Source of the DNA: Bacteroidales bacterium
GTDB taxonomy: Bacteria; Bacteroidota; Bacteroidia; Bacteroidales; UBA932
Assembly: GCA_017625535.1 (NCBI GenBank)
Contig: JAGAKR010000016.1
Location: 1-40,746 of the forward strand
Direction of reading: 5' to 3'
DNA: 40,746 bases
Each line of letters opens with the position of its first letter. Position 1 is the stretch's first letter. Under the pieces are notes generated by a model. It was not told the origin of the DNA, made no database searches, and saw nothing but the letters and a program-made list of their open reading frames with translations. Of the stretch, positions 8,247-15,439 are shown one piece after another. The position numbers and the translations under genes were made by a program.

Positions 8247-8870
8247 ATGAAGATTTTTGGAACTATTACTTTGGCACTGTGTGTTGCAGCAGCAGTATCC
8301 TGTGCCCCTCAGAACAATGAAAAGGAGGAAGGAATGAAAAAGACAAATGAAGTTATTGAAACCATTATGGCCCGCCGCAGCATACGCCAGTACAAGGCAG
8401 AGCCGGTGGCAAGGGAGACAATGGATACCATCCTTATGTGCGGAATAAACGCACCTAACGGAATGAACAGGCAATCCTGGGAGGTGAGGGTTGTAGACAA
8501 GCCCGAGTCTGTAGCCAAACTTAAGGAACTTATGGTAAAGGCCAATCCGGAAGCAAAGCCTGAGGCTGTTGAGGGATGTTTCAGGAACGCCCCTACCCTT
8601 GTGTTTGTGGCAAATGACCCTTCATACGATTTTTCTGCAATCGATTGCGGTCTACTTTCAGAGAATGTGATGCTTTCTGCATGGTCTCTTGGAGTTGGTT
8701 CGGTATGCCTGGGCAGCCCTATCCGCTATATAAGGAATTCACCTGAGGCTTTGGAATTGCTCGGTTTCAGCGAGGGTTACAACCCAATAATCTGTATAGG
8801 TTTGGGTTATCCGATGGAGAATCCGGATGCCAAACCAAGGGATGAATCAAAAGTGAAATTTGTAGAGTAA
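8247..8870 (+). CDS. Nitroreductase-family protein with a lipoprotein signal
   Basis: A 207-residue protein. From the ATG at 8247 the N-terminus is a lipoprotein signal with lipobox AVSC (Cys19). The rest is an FMN-dependent nitroreductase-fold domain: MARRSIRQYKAEPV is the FMN-phosphate-binding start, APNGMNRQSWEV the next conserved block, and DCGLLSENVMLSAWSLGVGSVCLG and IGLGYP the later cofactor and dimer regions. The family reduces nitro groups, quinones or flavins with NAD(P)H. Members are normally cytosolic, so a lipid anchor is unusual and raises the question of the periplasmic electron donor. The ATG at 8232 would place extra residues before the signal and is less likely. Confidence 0.83.
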   Translation: MKIFGTITLALCVAAAVSCAPQNNEKEEGMKKTNEVIETIMARRSIRQYKAEPVARETMDTILMCGINAPNGMNRQSWEVRVVDKPESVAKLKELMVKANPEAKPEAVEGCFRNAPTLVFVANDPSYDFSAIDCGLLSENVMLSAWSLGVGSVCLGSPIRYIRNSPEALELLGFSEGYNPIICIGLGYPMENPDAKPRDESKVKFVE

Positions 8871-8904
8871 AAAAAAAGAGAGGGGCTACCCTCTCTTTTT
8901 TTTT
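8871..8904. terminator. Bidirectional terminator, nitroreductase-like gene / proC
   Basis: GAGAGGG (8878-8884) and CCCTCTC (8889-8895) close a GCTA loop, flanked by an A-run and a T-run, so it works on both strands. Its right end overlaps the proC stop codon. Confidence 0.85.
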
Positions 8905-9709
8905 ACTTCACGCACTCCTTTAACCCGCGTATAATCGAGGAGGTGAAGCCTGCGTGCTCCATCTCATTAAGTCCCCGTATTGTAATTCCACCTGGGGTAG
9001 TGACCTTGTCAATCTCGGCAGCCGGATGAGTTCCTTTTTCCAGCAGGAGCTTTGCCGCCCCAATGATGGTATGCTCCATTATCTTCTGCGCATCGGCAGC
9101 CCTTACTCCAATCTCAACGCCTCCCTGGGCAGATGCGTGTATATAGCGCATTGCAAATGCAATTCCGCAGGATGCCAGAGCCGTGCAGGCTGAAATCTGG
9201 CTTTCAGGAACAACCATAGTAGGGCCAAGTTTTGCAAATATGTGGTTTATCAACTGCAGTTGTGGCATCCCCTCCCTTATTGCTGATATAAAGGTCATGC
9301 TCTCCAGCACTTCAACAGCGGTATTTGGGATTACCCTGAATATTGCAGGTAAAAATTCCCCCTTCCATGGCATACCGGTTGAAAGCCACTCCTCTATCTG
9401 GCTGCAAGGTATACCTGCCGCTACAGAAACAATTATCTGCTTCTGAGGATCCAGAGAGAACTTGATTTCCTCAATCAATCCCTGCATAAGCCAAGGTTTT
9501 ACAGCCAATACCACTATATCTGCCCCGTTCACGGCAGCAACATTGTCTGTAAGCAGATTGAACCCGGGATTTGTGCTGCGCAGTTTCTCAAGGGTTCCTG
9601 CAGTTCTGGCAGTACAGGTAATTGCTTCTTCAGCAAAAGTTCCGCTCTTTGCAAGGCCGCGGGCAATTGCACCGCCCATATTACCGGCCCCTATAATAGT
9701 AATCTTCAT
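8903..9709 (-). CDS. proC: Pyrroline-5-carboxylate reductase
   Basis: A 268-residue cytosolic enzyme for the last step of proline synthesis, reducing pyrroline-5-carboxylate with NAD(P)H. The Rossmann motif IGAGNMGGAIARGL is at residues 5-18. VLAVKPW and VSVAAGIP follow, and the C-terminal dimer domain carries SACTALASCGIAF and the family signature GGITIRGLNEME. The length is normal. Its ATG overlaps the stop of the EamA transporter gene by ATGA (9706-9709), so the two are translationally coupled and transcribed leftward together. Confidence 0.95.
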   Translation of the reverse strand: MKITIIGAGNMGGAIARGLAKSGTFAEEAITCTARTAGTLEKLRSTNPGFNLLTDNVAAVNGADIVVLAVKPWLMQGLIEEIKFSLDPQKQIIVSVAAGIPCSQIEEWLSTGMPWKGEFLPAIFRVIPNTAVEVLESMTFISAIREGMPQLQLINHIFAKLGPTMVVPESQISACTALASCGIAFAMRYIHASAQGGVEIGVRAADAQKIMEHTIIGAAKLLLEKGTHPAAEIDKVTTPGGITIRGLNEMEHAGFTSSIIRGLKECVK

Positions 9710-10590
9710 ATCTTATTTGTTTTAGTTTTTATTACACCATATGTCTGTAGGGCTACCGACAATACAATCAGGAATATTCCGGCCCAGAATGAAAAGTTCA
9801 ACTGCTGGAGTTCTCCAAAAAGGATTGCAGCTATTGCTATGCTGTACAACGGTTCCAGATTATAGGCTATGTTTACCGTAAACGCATTCAATTTGCGTAG
9901 GGCCTGGAGCTGGAACAGGAAAGGGACAACTGTAAATACAGACCCCAGAAGCAATAGTGAAATTATATCATTCCCTTGCGGCACAACAGCCTCAGCCGGG
10001 AAAATCAATTGGTACAGAGGAATGCACAGGGCAAGAAACGCTACGCCCCCCATAAGTTCATACAGCAGCATTGTGGAACTGTCCTCACCGGTTTCTGCAG
10101 CAACATTTATATTGAAGATGGAAAACAGCGAATAGAGTGCAGCACAAAGGAGCCCCAATGCTATTCCAAGCCTGTATCTCACATCAAGGCTAAAGATGAG
10201 CAGTATTCCGGCAATTGAAATGAAACTGAGTAAAATCTGCCTCAATGATACTTTTGTTTTGTTTATAAGTGGGTCAAACAAGGCTGTAAAGAAACAGGAA
10301 GTTGCAACGCAGGCAACTCCAATGGAGACATTTGAAGCCTGGATGCTGGCAAAGAAGGCCACCCAATGTACGGCAAGCAGAACGCCACAACCTGCTATCT
10401 TGAGGAAAGGCCTTATCCCCACCCAATGGAGTTTCTTCATTCCTCCCAGAACGGCCAGCAGTACAATTACACTCACAAGAATCCGGTAAGTTACAAGAGG
10501 AAGTCCGCTCAGGGAAATGAGTCTCCCGAAGATGCCTGTCCACCCTGCAAGGAAGACGGCAATATGCAGAATTATAATGGTGCTGTTCAT
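9706..10590 (-). CDS. EamA/DMT-family transporter
   Basis: A 294-residue membrane protein with about ten hydrophobic segments in two repeats, the EamA (RhaT/YdcZ-like) layout of the drug/metabolite transporter superfamily. Marks include the N-terminal helix with AGWTGIFGRLISLSG, a second helix after HWVAFFASIQASNVS, and in the second repeat LLLGSVFTVVPFLFQLQAL plus the closing NLEPLYSIAIAAILFGE, the usual EamA motif. Family members export amino acids or metabolites; coupling to proC makes an amino-acid or proline-related substrate tempting, but that is inference. It is divergent from the GNAT gene with 46 bp between start codons. Confidence 0.88.
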   Translation of the reverse strand: MNSTIIILHIAVFLAGWTGIFGRLISLSGLPLVTYRILVSVIVLLAVLGGMKKLHWVGIRPFLKIAGCGVLLAVHWVAFFASIQASNVSIGVACVATSCFFTALFDPLINKTKVSLRQILLSFISIAGILLIFSLDVRYRLGIALGLLCAALYSLFSIFNINVAAETGEDSSTMLLYELMGGVAFLALCIPLYQLIFPAEAVVPQGNDIISLLLLGSVFTVVPFLFQLQALRKLNAFTVNIAYNLEPLYSIAIAAILFGELQQLNFSFWAGIFLIVLSVALQTYGVIKTKTNKI

Positions 10591-10618
10591 ATGGGATAAA
10601 GGTAAATATAATTTTTAA

Positions 10619-10649
10619 TTTGTCAGATACGGTATTATGAGTAACTTTA
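10619..10649 (+). promoter_or_regulatory. Candidate promoter of the GNAT gene
   Basis: TTTG (10619-10622), 19 nt, then TAACTTTA (10642-10649), one base from TAnnTTTG. If real, transcription starts near 10656 and the start codon would be the ATG at 10664 rather than 10637. Confidence 0.45.
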
Positions 10650-11131
10650 AGAAAAAATTCAGAATGGAACAGAAACAGAAAATCAACTACGGAATATTTG
10701 TAGGAAACGAATCGGACATTGAAGCAATAGCCCAGTTTCAGGTGGATATGGCACTGGAGTCTGAAGGTACAAAACTTAACCACGAACTGGTACTCAAAGG
10801 GGTAACTGCAGCGGTGGCAGATCCTTTCAAGGGAACTTATATTGTAGCAAGGGACGGGGAAAAGACCATAGGGAGCCTGATGCTCACAAAAGAGTGGAGT
10901 GACTGGAACAACCAGTGGTACTGGTGGATACAGAGCGTATATGTTGTACCTGAGTACAGGGGTATGGGTGCTTATAGGGCCATGTATGCAAAGATAAAGG
11001 AGATGGCACGTGAAGAGGGTATCCCTCAGGTAAGGCTATATGTAGACAGGACAAACTTCCCTGCGCAGAAAGTATACCAGAAACTGGGAATGGCCGAGTG
11101 CCACTACCTGATGTACGAGGAGGTACTATAA
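10637..11131 (+). CDS. GNAT-family N-acetyltransferase
   Basis: A 164-residue protein of the GCN5-related acetyltransferase fold, transferring an acetyl group from acetyl-CoA. The acetyl-CoA pyrophosphate-binding motif is VVPEYRGMGAYRAMY (about residues 107-121; R/Q-x-x-G-x-G/A type), preceded by the strand WWIQSVYV. It is followed by RLYVDRTNFPAQKVYQKLGM, the usual fourth-motif region ending in a Tyr-x-Lys-x-Gly. Substrate unknown. The start is uncertain: 10637 gives a short basic extension, 10664 (MEQKQKINYG) fits the candidate promoter better and keeps the whole domain. Confidence 0.85.
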   Translation: MSNFKKKFRMEQKQKINYGIFVGNESDIEAIAQFQVDMALESEGTKLNHELVLKGVTAAVADPFKGTYIVARDGEKTIGSLMLTKEWSDWNNQWYWWIQSVYVVPEYRGMGAYRAMYAKIKEMAREEGIPQVRLYVDRTNFPAQKVYQKLGMAECHYLMYEEVL

Positions 11132-11136
11132 AGAAT

Positions 11137-11168
11137 AAGGCTGTCAGTAACAGACAGCCTTTCTTTCT
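11137..11168. terminator. Terminator after the GNAT gene
   Basis: AAGGCTGTC (11137-11145) pairs with GACAGCCTT (11153-11161) and is followed by TCTTTCT. It lies between convergent genes. Confidence 0.75.
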
Positions 11169-11358
11169 ATCCTTCAACATAAAACCTCCCCTTCTCATCT
11201 TTCAGAATTGTATCCCCCTCATTTACAGTAATGCACCCCTCTTCTGTAATGAGGGAAAGCATTGAGAAGCCCATACAGAAGTATGGGGCCATAACCATAT
11301 CCCCACAGAATTCTTTAACCTGCGGGTAGTTGAGTCCGGTGTAAAGTATCTTTTCCAT
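11167..11358 (-). CDS. Small protein downstream of the putative nuclease gene
   Basis: A 63-residue protein. The C-terminal half, EGCITVNEGDTILKDEKGRFYVEG, resembles the short G-D-x-I-x-x-x-x-x-G-x-F-Y-V module seen in small phage and mobile-element proteins; the N-terminal part has two Cys and a Met-rich stretch. It starts 2 bp after the stop of the gene at 11361-12011, so the two form a tight unit. This spacing and the module are the reasons for accepting such a short frame. No function can be stated; a partner or regulator of the upstream product is possible. Confidence 0.6.
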   Translation of the reverse strand: MEKILYTGLNYPQVKEFCGDMVMAPYFCMGFSMLSLITEEGCITVNEGDTILKDEKGRFYVEG

Positions 11359-11360
11359 AA

Positions 11361-12011
11361 TCAGTATCCTAAAGATTTAAAGAAAAACTCCCGCCTGAGG
11401 TTGTCGGGAATGGCATAAGGGTCTATACGGCTCCTTATTCCTTCATAGAACAGATTATCTGTAAGGCGGCATACATACAATGTGTCTGTCTGGGAGAGGT
11501 ACAGGGTATTGAACCTTATGTCAAGGTTGTCCTGCAGCTGTAGTGTGAAGTTCACAGCCGCCTCTGCCTGGGAAAGATCCAGCAGGTCCCTGCAGAATAC
11601 AAATAGCCCGAACTCCTGAAAATTGCCGTAAAAACCGCGGGCCACCTTCTCCACCTTGCTTGTAATGATCCTCTGCAACGGCTGGGCCAGTTTCCAGTAT
11701 TCATCCTCAAGATAACCGGTATATTGGAGTCCCGGCAAACCATAACCATATCCGCAGTCCACAATCTTCTGCATATCTTCCCTCTGGTCTTCCCGTATCT
11801 GCATTCCGGCCAGTTCCTTAAGGAGCTGGTTGGCATTGTGGCGGTCGGGCTCCATTGCACGGGTAACCTCAATGCCAAGGGATTTGTCGGGAGTCTGGAG
11901 ATCAGGTCTGTCTACATTTACAAGCGAGGCATATCTGCTCCCCAGAATGGTCTGGAGGGTAAGTTGGGCATAACGCTCAAAAAAGCAGGTGTCAAATTTC
12001 CTGTATGCCAT
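11361..12011 (-). CDS. Unknown protein, possible PD-(D/E)XK-type nuclease
   Basis: A 216-residue cytosolic protein that I do not recognise as a named family. Residues about 30-55 read VNVDRPDLQTPDKSLGIEVTRAM: an Asp after a Pro, then a hydrophobic strand with E-V-T. This is the pattern of several PD-(D/E)XK nuclease-like families (active-site Asp, then E-x-T/K), so a DNA-cleaving fold is a weak inference. The remainder is Tyr/Phe-rich, including FGLFVFCRDLLDLSQAEAAV and repeated YLSQTDTLYVC strands. The ATG at 12011 is used; the longer frame starts with a TTG at 12032. It precedes a 63-residue gene by 2 bp on the same strand. Confidence 0.65.
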   Translation of the reverse strand: MAYRKFDTCFFERYAQLTLQTILGSRYASLVNVDRPDLQTPDKSLGIEVTRAMEPDRHNANQLLKELAGMQIREDQREDMQKIVDCGYGYGLPGLQYTGYLEDEYWKLAQPLQRIITSKVEKVARGFYGNFQEFGLFVFCRDLLDLSQAEAAVNFTLQLQDNLDIRFNTLYLSQTDTLYVCRLTDNLFYEGIRSRIDPYAIPDNLRREFFFKSLGY

Positions 12012-12022
12012 ACTGCAGATTG

Positions 12023-12056
12023 TTTGTAACAAAGATAGATATTTTAACTAACTTTA
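12023..12056 (+). promoter_or_regulatory. Candidate promoter of the M28 lipoprotein gene
   Basis: TTTG (12023-12026), 22 nt, then TAACTTTA (12049-12056). The predicted start near 12063 leaves a 24-nt leader before the ATG at 12087. Confidence 0.45.
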
Positions 12057-12086
12057 CACAGACAAGAAACACAACACAACACAACT

Positions 12087-13514
12087 ATGAAAAAACTATT
12101 TGTTCTGGCAATGGGTATCATTATGATGCAAGGGTGTGGAAACGGAGCGCAGACTCCTCCCCCAAGTGAAGAGTACTATGATGCTGTAGTAAAAGAACTC
12201 TCTTCTGAAAAATATTACGGCAGAAGCAATTACAACAACGGAACCATAAAGGCTGCGGAATATATCATTGGACAACTGCAGGAACTGGGAGTTGGCCCTG
12301 TACCTGCAGAAATTATTGAAAAATCCTGGGCAGGGAAACAGAAACCTGAACTCCACAGCCTCCAGCCAGAATTCAAGAGCCTCATAACACCTTGTGATGC
12401 AAGGCGCTGGAGCAATGGCACACCGGAGCAATTGGCCTATATGCAGCACTACAACTTCCCATTGAATGCCCAGAGGGGCCCTGTGGAACTAGCAGTAGAC
12501 GGCAAGCCTCTCCGCCACACAATAGACTACACACTTAAGGAATTCTCCCCTTCATTTGAGGGTGAACTGGAGGTATATTATCTTCCCGACGAATATATCC
12601 ATCCCGACAAATTCAACAAATTCCTCTCTTCACGCGATTTCAGCAAGAAGGCAGTTGTGATTGACTGGGATCTGTTCTGCAGCAGGATGTTCACCTATAA
12701 AGGGATAGAGGTTTACAAGACATACTTTGTGCCTCAGAAGAATGTTGGGGCACTTATCTGCAGGAGCAGCGAACTCCTCCCTTACTTCAAGAGCCGCAAC
12801 CACTTCAACACCCCTATGCCTGTTTTCATAACAGACAACTCATTCCCTATGGATGCCAAGAAGGTATCAATAAAATGCTCCTCTGAAATGATAGACAATG
12901 ATGCCCACAACATCATTGCGTGGATTCCAGGTACAAAAAATCCTGAGAAACACTTCATTATGGCAAGCCATTATGACCACCTGGGCATCTGCGGTGACCA
13001 GATTTTCTACGGTGCAAACGACAACTCGTCGGGAACAGCAATGCTCCTTAACTTAATGAGGCATTACAAACTCAACCCGCCTGAGCATTCAATAATGTTC
13101 ATCTTCTTTGATGCGGAGGAGAACAACCTGCTTGGTTCATTCTTCTATGCAGACAATCCTGTACTGCCGTTGGAGAACATAGAGTTCTTTATGGAACTTG
13201 ATATGATTGGAGACAACGGAAACAACATCAACTGCCAGATTGCAGACAATGCAGAACCGGCACTGGAGTATCTGAACAAGATAAACGGCGGTATGGAGAA
13301 TCCTTTTGCAGAACTTATCCGCAATCCGCTTGATGATTATGCAGACCATTATCCGTTTGCCCTTAAAGGTGTACAGAGTATGTATATGGAGACAGACGGC
13401 GATACCAACAAGAACTACCACTCACCAAGAGACACTTACGAAAACTATTACAGTACAAACTACAACAGAATATTCACTCTTGTAACTGAATTCCTGGATG
13501 GTTACAGGAGATAG
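12087..13514 (+). CDS. M28-family metallopeptidase lipoprotein
   Basis: A 475-residue exported zinc peptidase. A signal with lipobox MQGC (Cys17) predicts lipid anchoring. The C-terminal half (about 270-475) is the M28 domain with the co-catalytic zinc ligands in order: His in MASHYDHLG, bridging Asp in GANDNSSG, the Glu-Glu pair in FFDAEENN, Asp in MELDMIGD and a final His in NYHSPRDT. The N-terminal part probably forms a PA-like or capping region. The family removes N-terminal amino acids from peptides. It may feed the amino-acid oxidation genes near 32-37 kb. A 111-bp palindromic element begins 17 nt after its stop codon. Confidence 0.92.
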   Translation: MKKLFVLAMGIIMMQGCGNGAQTPPPSEEYYDAVVKELSSEKYYGRSNYNNGTIKAAEYIIGQLQELGVGPVPAEIIEKSWAGKQKPELHSLQPEFKSLITPCDARRWSNGTPEQLAYMQHYNFPLNAQRGPVELAVDGKPLRHTIDYTLKEFSPSFEGELEVYYLPDEYIHPDKFNKFLSSRDFSKKAVVIDWDLFCSRMFTYKGIEVYKTYFVPQKNVGALICRSSELLPYFKSRNHFNTPMPVFITDNSFPMDAKKVSIKCSSEMIDNDAHNIIAWIPGTKNPEKHFIMASHYDHLGICGDQIFYGANDNSSGTAMLLNLMRHYKLNPPEHSIMFIFFDAEENNLLGSFFYADNPVLPLENIEFFMELDMIGDNGNNINCQIADNAEPALEYLNKINGGMENPFAELIRNPLDDYADHYPFALKGVQSMYMETDGDTNKNYHSPRDTYENYYSTNYNRIFTLVTEFLDGYRR

Positions 13515-13530
13515 TTCTTTATGGTTACAA

Positions 13531-13641
13531 GAGGTGTAATTCTTAAATTGGTGGACGACGCAGTCTCCTCTGCTTCGTCATTGCACAAGTGCAATAACTC
13601 GCAACCGTCGAATGAGGTCCACCAATTTAAAATTACACCTC
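13531..13641. repeat. 111-bp branched palindromic element
   Basis: Outer arms at 13531-13556 and 13617-13641 are complementary over 25 bp with a single extra base. The 60-nt core continues with GACG/CGTC pairing and holds two further hairpins: GCAG-TCTCCT-CTGC and TTGCA-CAAG-TGCAA. The unit would form a multi-branched cruciform or RNA. It has no ORF and no T-tract, so it is not an ordinary terminator. A REP/MITE-like element or a structured RNA are the alternatives. Confidence 0.75.
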
Positions 13642-13699
13642 CTGGAAAATAAAATACCTGTCAACAGTACACGATTTATCAAAAATTTAAATTAAAGAT

Positions 13700-14470
13700 A
13701 TGGACAGAAGAAGTATGTTGAAGAAAAGTGGTGCTGCAGTATTGGGCGCCTCAATTTTAGGAGTTGACGCTTTCGCATCATCACCAGCCGGAGCAGAGAA
13801 CCCGGCAACTGCAGGAAAAGCGGCAGGGAAAAAAGCAATGATAATAGGTGCCCATCCCGACGACCCTGAAACAGGATGCGGCGGAACAATGGCAGCACTG
13901 AAAGATGCCGGTTGGGAAGTTGTATGCGTATATATGACAAAAGGAGAAGCCGGAATACCGGGCAAAACCCACGATGAAGCGGCACAGATAAGGAAAGCCG
14001 AGGCAACCGAAGCCTGCAAGGTGTTTGGGGTGAGGCCAATATTCATGACCCAGATAGACGGCAGTTCAGAGATAAACAAAGAGCGCTACGATGAAATGAA
14101 ACATCTCATAGACTCCGAAAAACCAGACATAGTCCTTACCCACTGGCCTATAGACTCACACAGGGACCACAGGAACTGCTCCTGCCTTGTGTACGATGCC
14201 TGGAGATACCTTGGCTATCCGTTTGAACTCTTCTACTTTGAGGTAATGAGCGGAATGCAGAGCCAGTTGTTCCACCCAACAGACTATGTGGACATCTCTA
14301 AATATACACAGATAAAACGTGATGCCTCATTCTGCCACAAGAGCCAGGACCCTGAAGGGTGGTACGACAAATGGCACGGGGGAATGCAGACCTTCCGCGG
14401 AATGGAAAGCAACTGCGCCGCTGCAGAAGCCTTCATCCACCTGAGAAGAAGCGGCGGAGATATACTGTAA
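13700..14470 (+). CDS. PIG-L/LmbE-family deacetylase with Tat-like signal
   Basis: A 256-residue zinc-dependent N-deacetylase-like protein. The N-terminus MDRRSMLKKSGAAVLGASILG is a twin-arginine type signal, so folded export is likely. The metal site is complete: AHPDDPE (H52, D54, D55) and THWPIDSHRDH (H148, D152, H154, D156, H157). Relatives deacetylate N-acetylglucosaminyl conjugates (GlcNAc-PI, mycothiol/bacillithiol precursors), but bacterial family members have varied amide substrates. The gene stands between the 111-bp palindrome and a terminator, and is not in an obvious operon. The ATG at 13700 is the only one that retains the signal. Confidence 0.9.
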   Translation: MDRRSMLKKSGAAVLGASILGVDAFASSPAGAENPATAGKAAGKKAMIIGAHPDDPETGCGGTMAALKDAGWEVVCVYMTKGEAGIPGKTHDEAAQIRKAEATEACKVFGVRPIFMTQIDGSSEINKERYDEMKHLIDSEKPDIVLTHWPIDSHRDHRNCSCLVYDAWRYLGYPFELFYFEVMSGMQSQLFHPTDYVDISKYTQIKRDASFCHKSQDPEGWYDKWHGGMQTFRGMESNCAAAEAFIHLRRSGGDIL

Positions 14471-14474
14471 AGAA

Positions 14475-14506
14475 AAATGCCCCTTTTGAGGGGCATTTCT
14501 TTTTAT
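14475..14506. terminator. Bidirectional terminator, PIG-L gene / ppa operon
   Basis: AAATGCCCC (14475-14483) pairs with GGGGCATTT (14490-14498), loop TTTTGA, followed by CTTTTTATT. The A-rich left side lets it end the leftward operon too. Confidence 0.85.
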
Positions 14507-15135
14507 TATTTCAATGTAGGGGCAATCAGATCATCATAATCTTCCAGAGATCTCTGGATAACATCCCTTGCCACATCCGGTCCATAAATTGAAATGAACT
14601 GCATACGGCTTGTATGCTCGCCTGGAATATCCTTGTATGTGCTGAAATAGTGGATAAGACGGCGTATGATGTCAATAGGAACCTGGTCAATATCTGTCAT
14701 ATGGCCATAAACGGCATCACTCCTGAGCACTGCAATGATCTTGTCATCTGCCTGGTTGTGGTCGAGAAGTCTCAAACCGCCAATAGGACGTGCATTTACA
14801 ATAATGTCTCCGTGTGTAACATCCTTCTCTGTAAGGATACATATATCAAGCGGATCACCGTCACCCTCCACATCTGTCCTTACCAACGCCTTATTTGTAA
14901 GTTCTGCCATTTTAGGTCCGCAATAACTCTTTGGAAGGAAGCCATAAAGAGACGGAACAATGTTTGAAAATTTCTGAGGCCTGTCCAATGAAAGGTATCC
15001 CGATTCCTTGTCTACCTCATACTTTACTGTATCAGTAGGGACAATCTCAATGAAAGCCCTTACAACTTCTGGAAAACACTCTCCTTGACTGATTCCGTGC
15101 CACGGATGAGCCTTGTACATTTTATTAGCATTCAT
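14506..15135 (-). CDS. ppa: Family I inorganic pyrophosphatase
   Basis: A 209-residue soluble pyrophosphatase that hydrolyses PPi to two phosphates with Mg2+. The signature DGDPLDICIL (the D-x-D-P-x-D active-site strand) follows VRTDVEG, and the later conserved Asp/Lys/Tyr residues occur in HNQADDKIIAV and IHYFSTYKDIPGE. It is slightly longer than the E. coli enzyme (about 175), as is common in Bacteroidetes. The gene is last in the leftward run of the acyl carrier protein, acyl ligase and condensation-domain genes, 60 bp after the carrier protein gene, with no terminator between. PPi removal would pull the AMP-forming ligase forward. Confidence 0.93.
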   Translation of the reverse strand: MNANKMYKAHPWHGISQGECFPEVVRAFIEIVPTDTVKYEVDKESGYLSLDRPQKFSNIVPSLYGFLPKSYCGPKMAELTNKALVRTDVEGDGDPLDICILTEKDVTHGDIIVNARPIGGLRLLDHNQADDKIIAVLRSDAVYGHMTDIDQVPIDIIRRLIHYFSTYKDIPGEHTSRMQFISIYGPDVARDVIQRSLEDYDDLIAPTLK

Positions 15136-15195
15136 AACGGGAACAAATTTAGGAATAAATCCTTTTCGTTATCATCAAAAAATGGAAAACTTCAA

Positions 15196-15432
15196 CTATG
15201 CGGCAATACGTTTCTCTATATACCCTATCATCTCATCTGCAGTTTTCAGCCCCATAAGGTCCCTGTTTGGAATGGAAATCCCAAAATGGTCTTCAAGTGC
15301 CCCAACCAGTTCCATAAGCATAAATGAATCCACTCCCGATGCCGCCTTGAAAGGGACATCTGTAACAACCTCCTCTACCGGAAAATCCACATAATCCTGC
15401 AGGATACCCAAAAATTCTTTCTTTACATCCAT
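15196..15432 (-). CDS. Acyl/peptidyl carrier protein
   Basis: A 78-residue acidic four-helix carrier protein. Ser36 in SGVDSFMLMELVGAL is the 4'-phosphopantetheine attachment site (D-S-x-x-x-M/V-E-L pattern), and DHFGISIPNRDL is the usual helix III region. It is not the housekeeping AcpP, which has a DSLD motif and lies with fatty-acid genes; here the Ser is followed by Phe. It starts 7 bp after the acyl ligase stop, so it very likely carries the acyl or aminoacyl group that this ligase activates, for delivery to the condensation-domain protein. Confidence 0.92.
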   Translation of the reverse strand: MDVKKEFLGILQDYVDFPVEEVVTDVPFKAASGVDSFMLMELVGALEDHFGISIPNRDLMGLKTADEMIGYIEKRIAA

Positions 15433-15439
15433 ATCAATA

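Noticed and set aside
13531-13641. Ordinary rho-independent terminator
   Set aside because: The stem is too long and branched and neither strand has a following T-tract.
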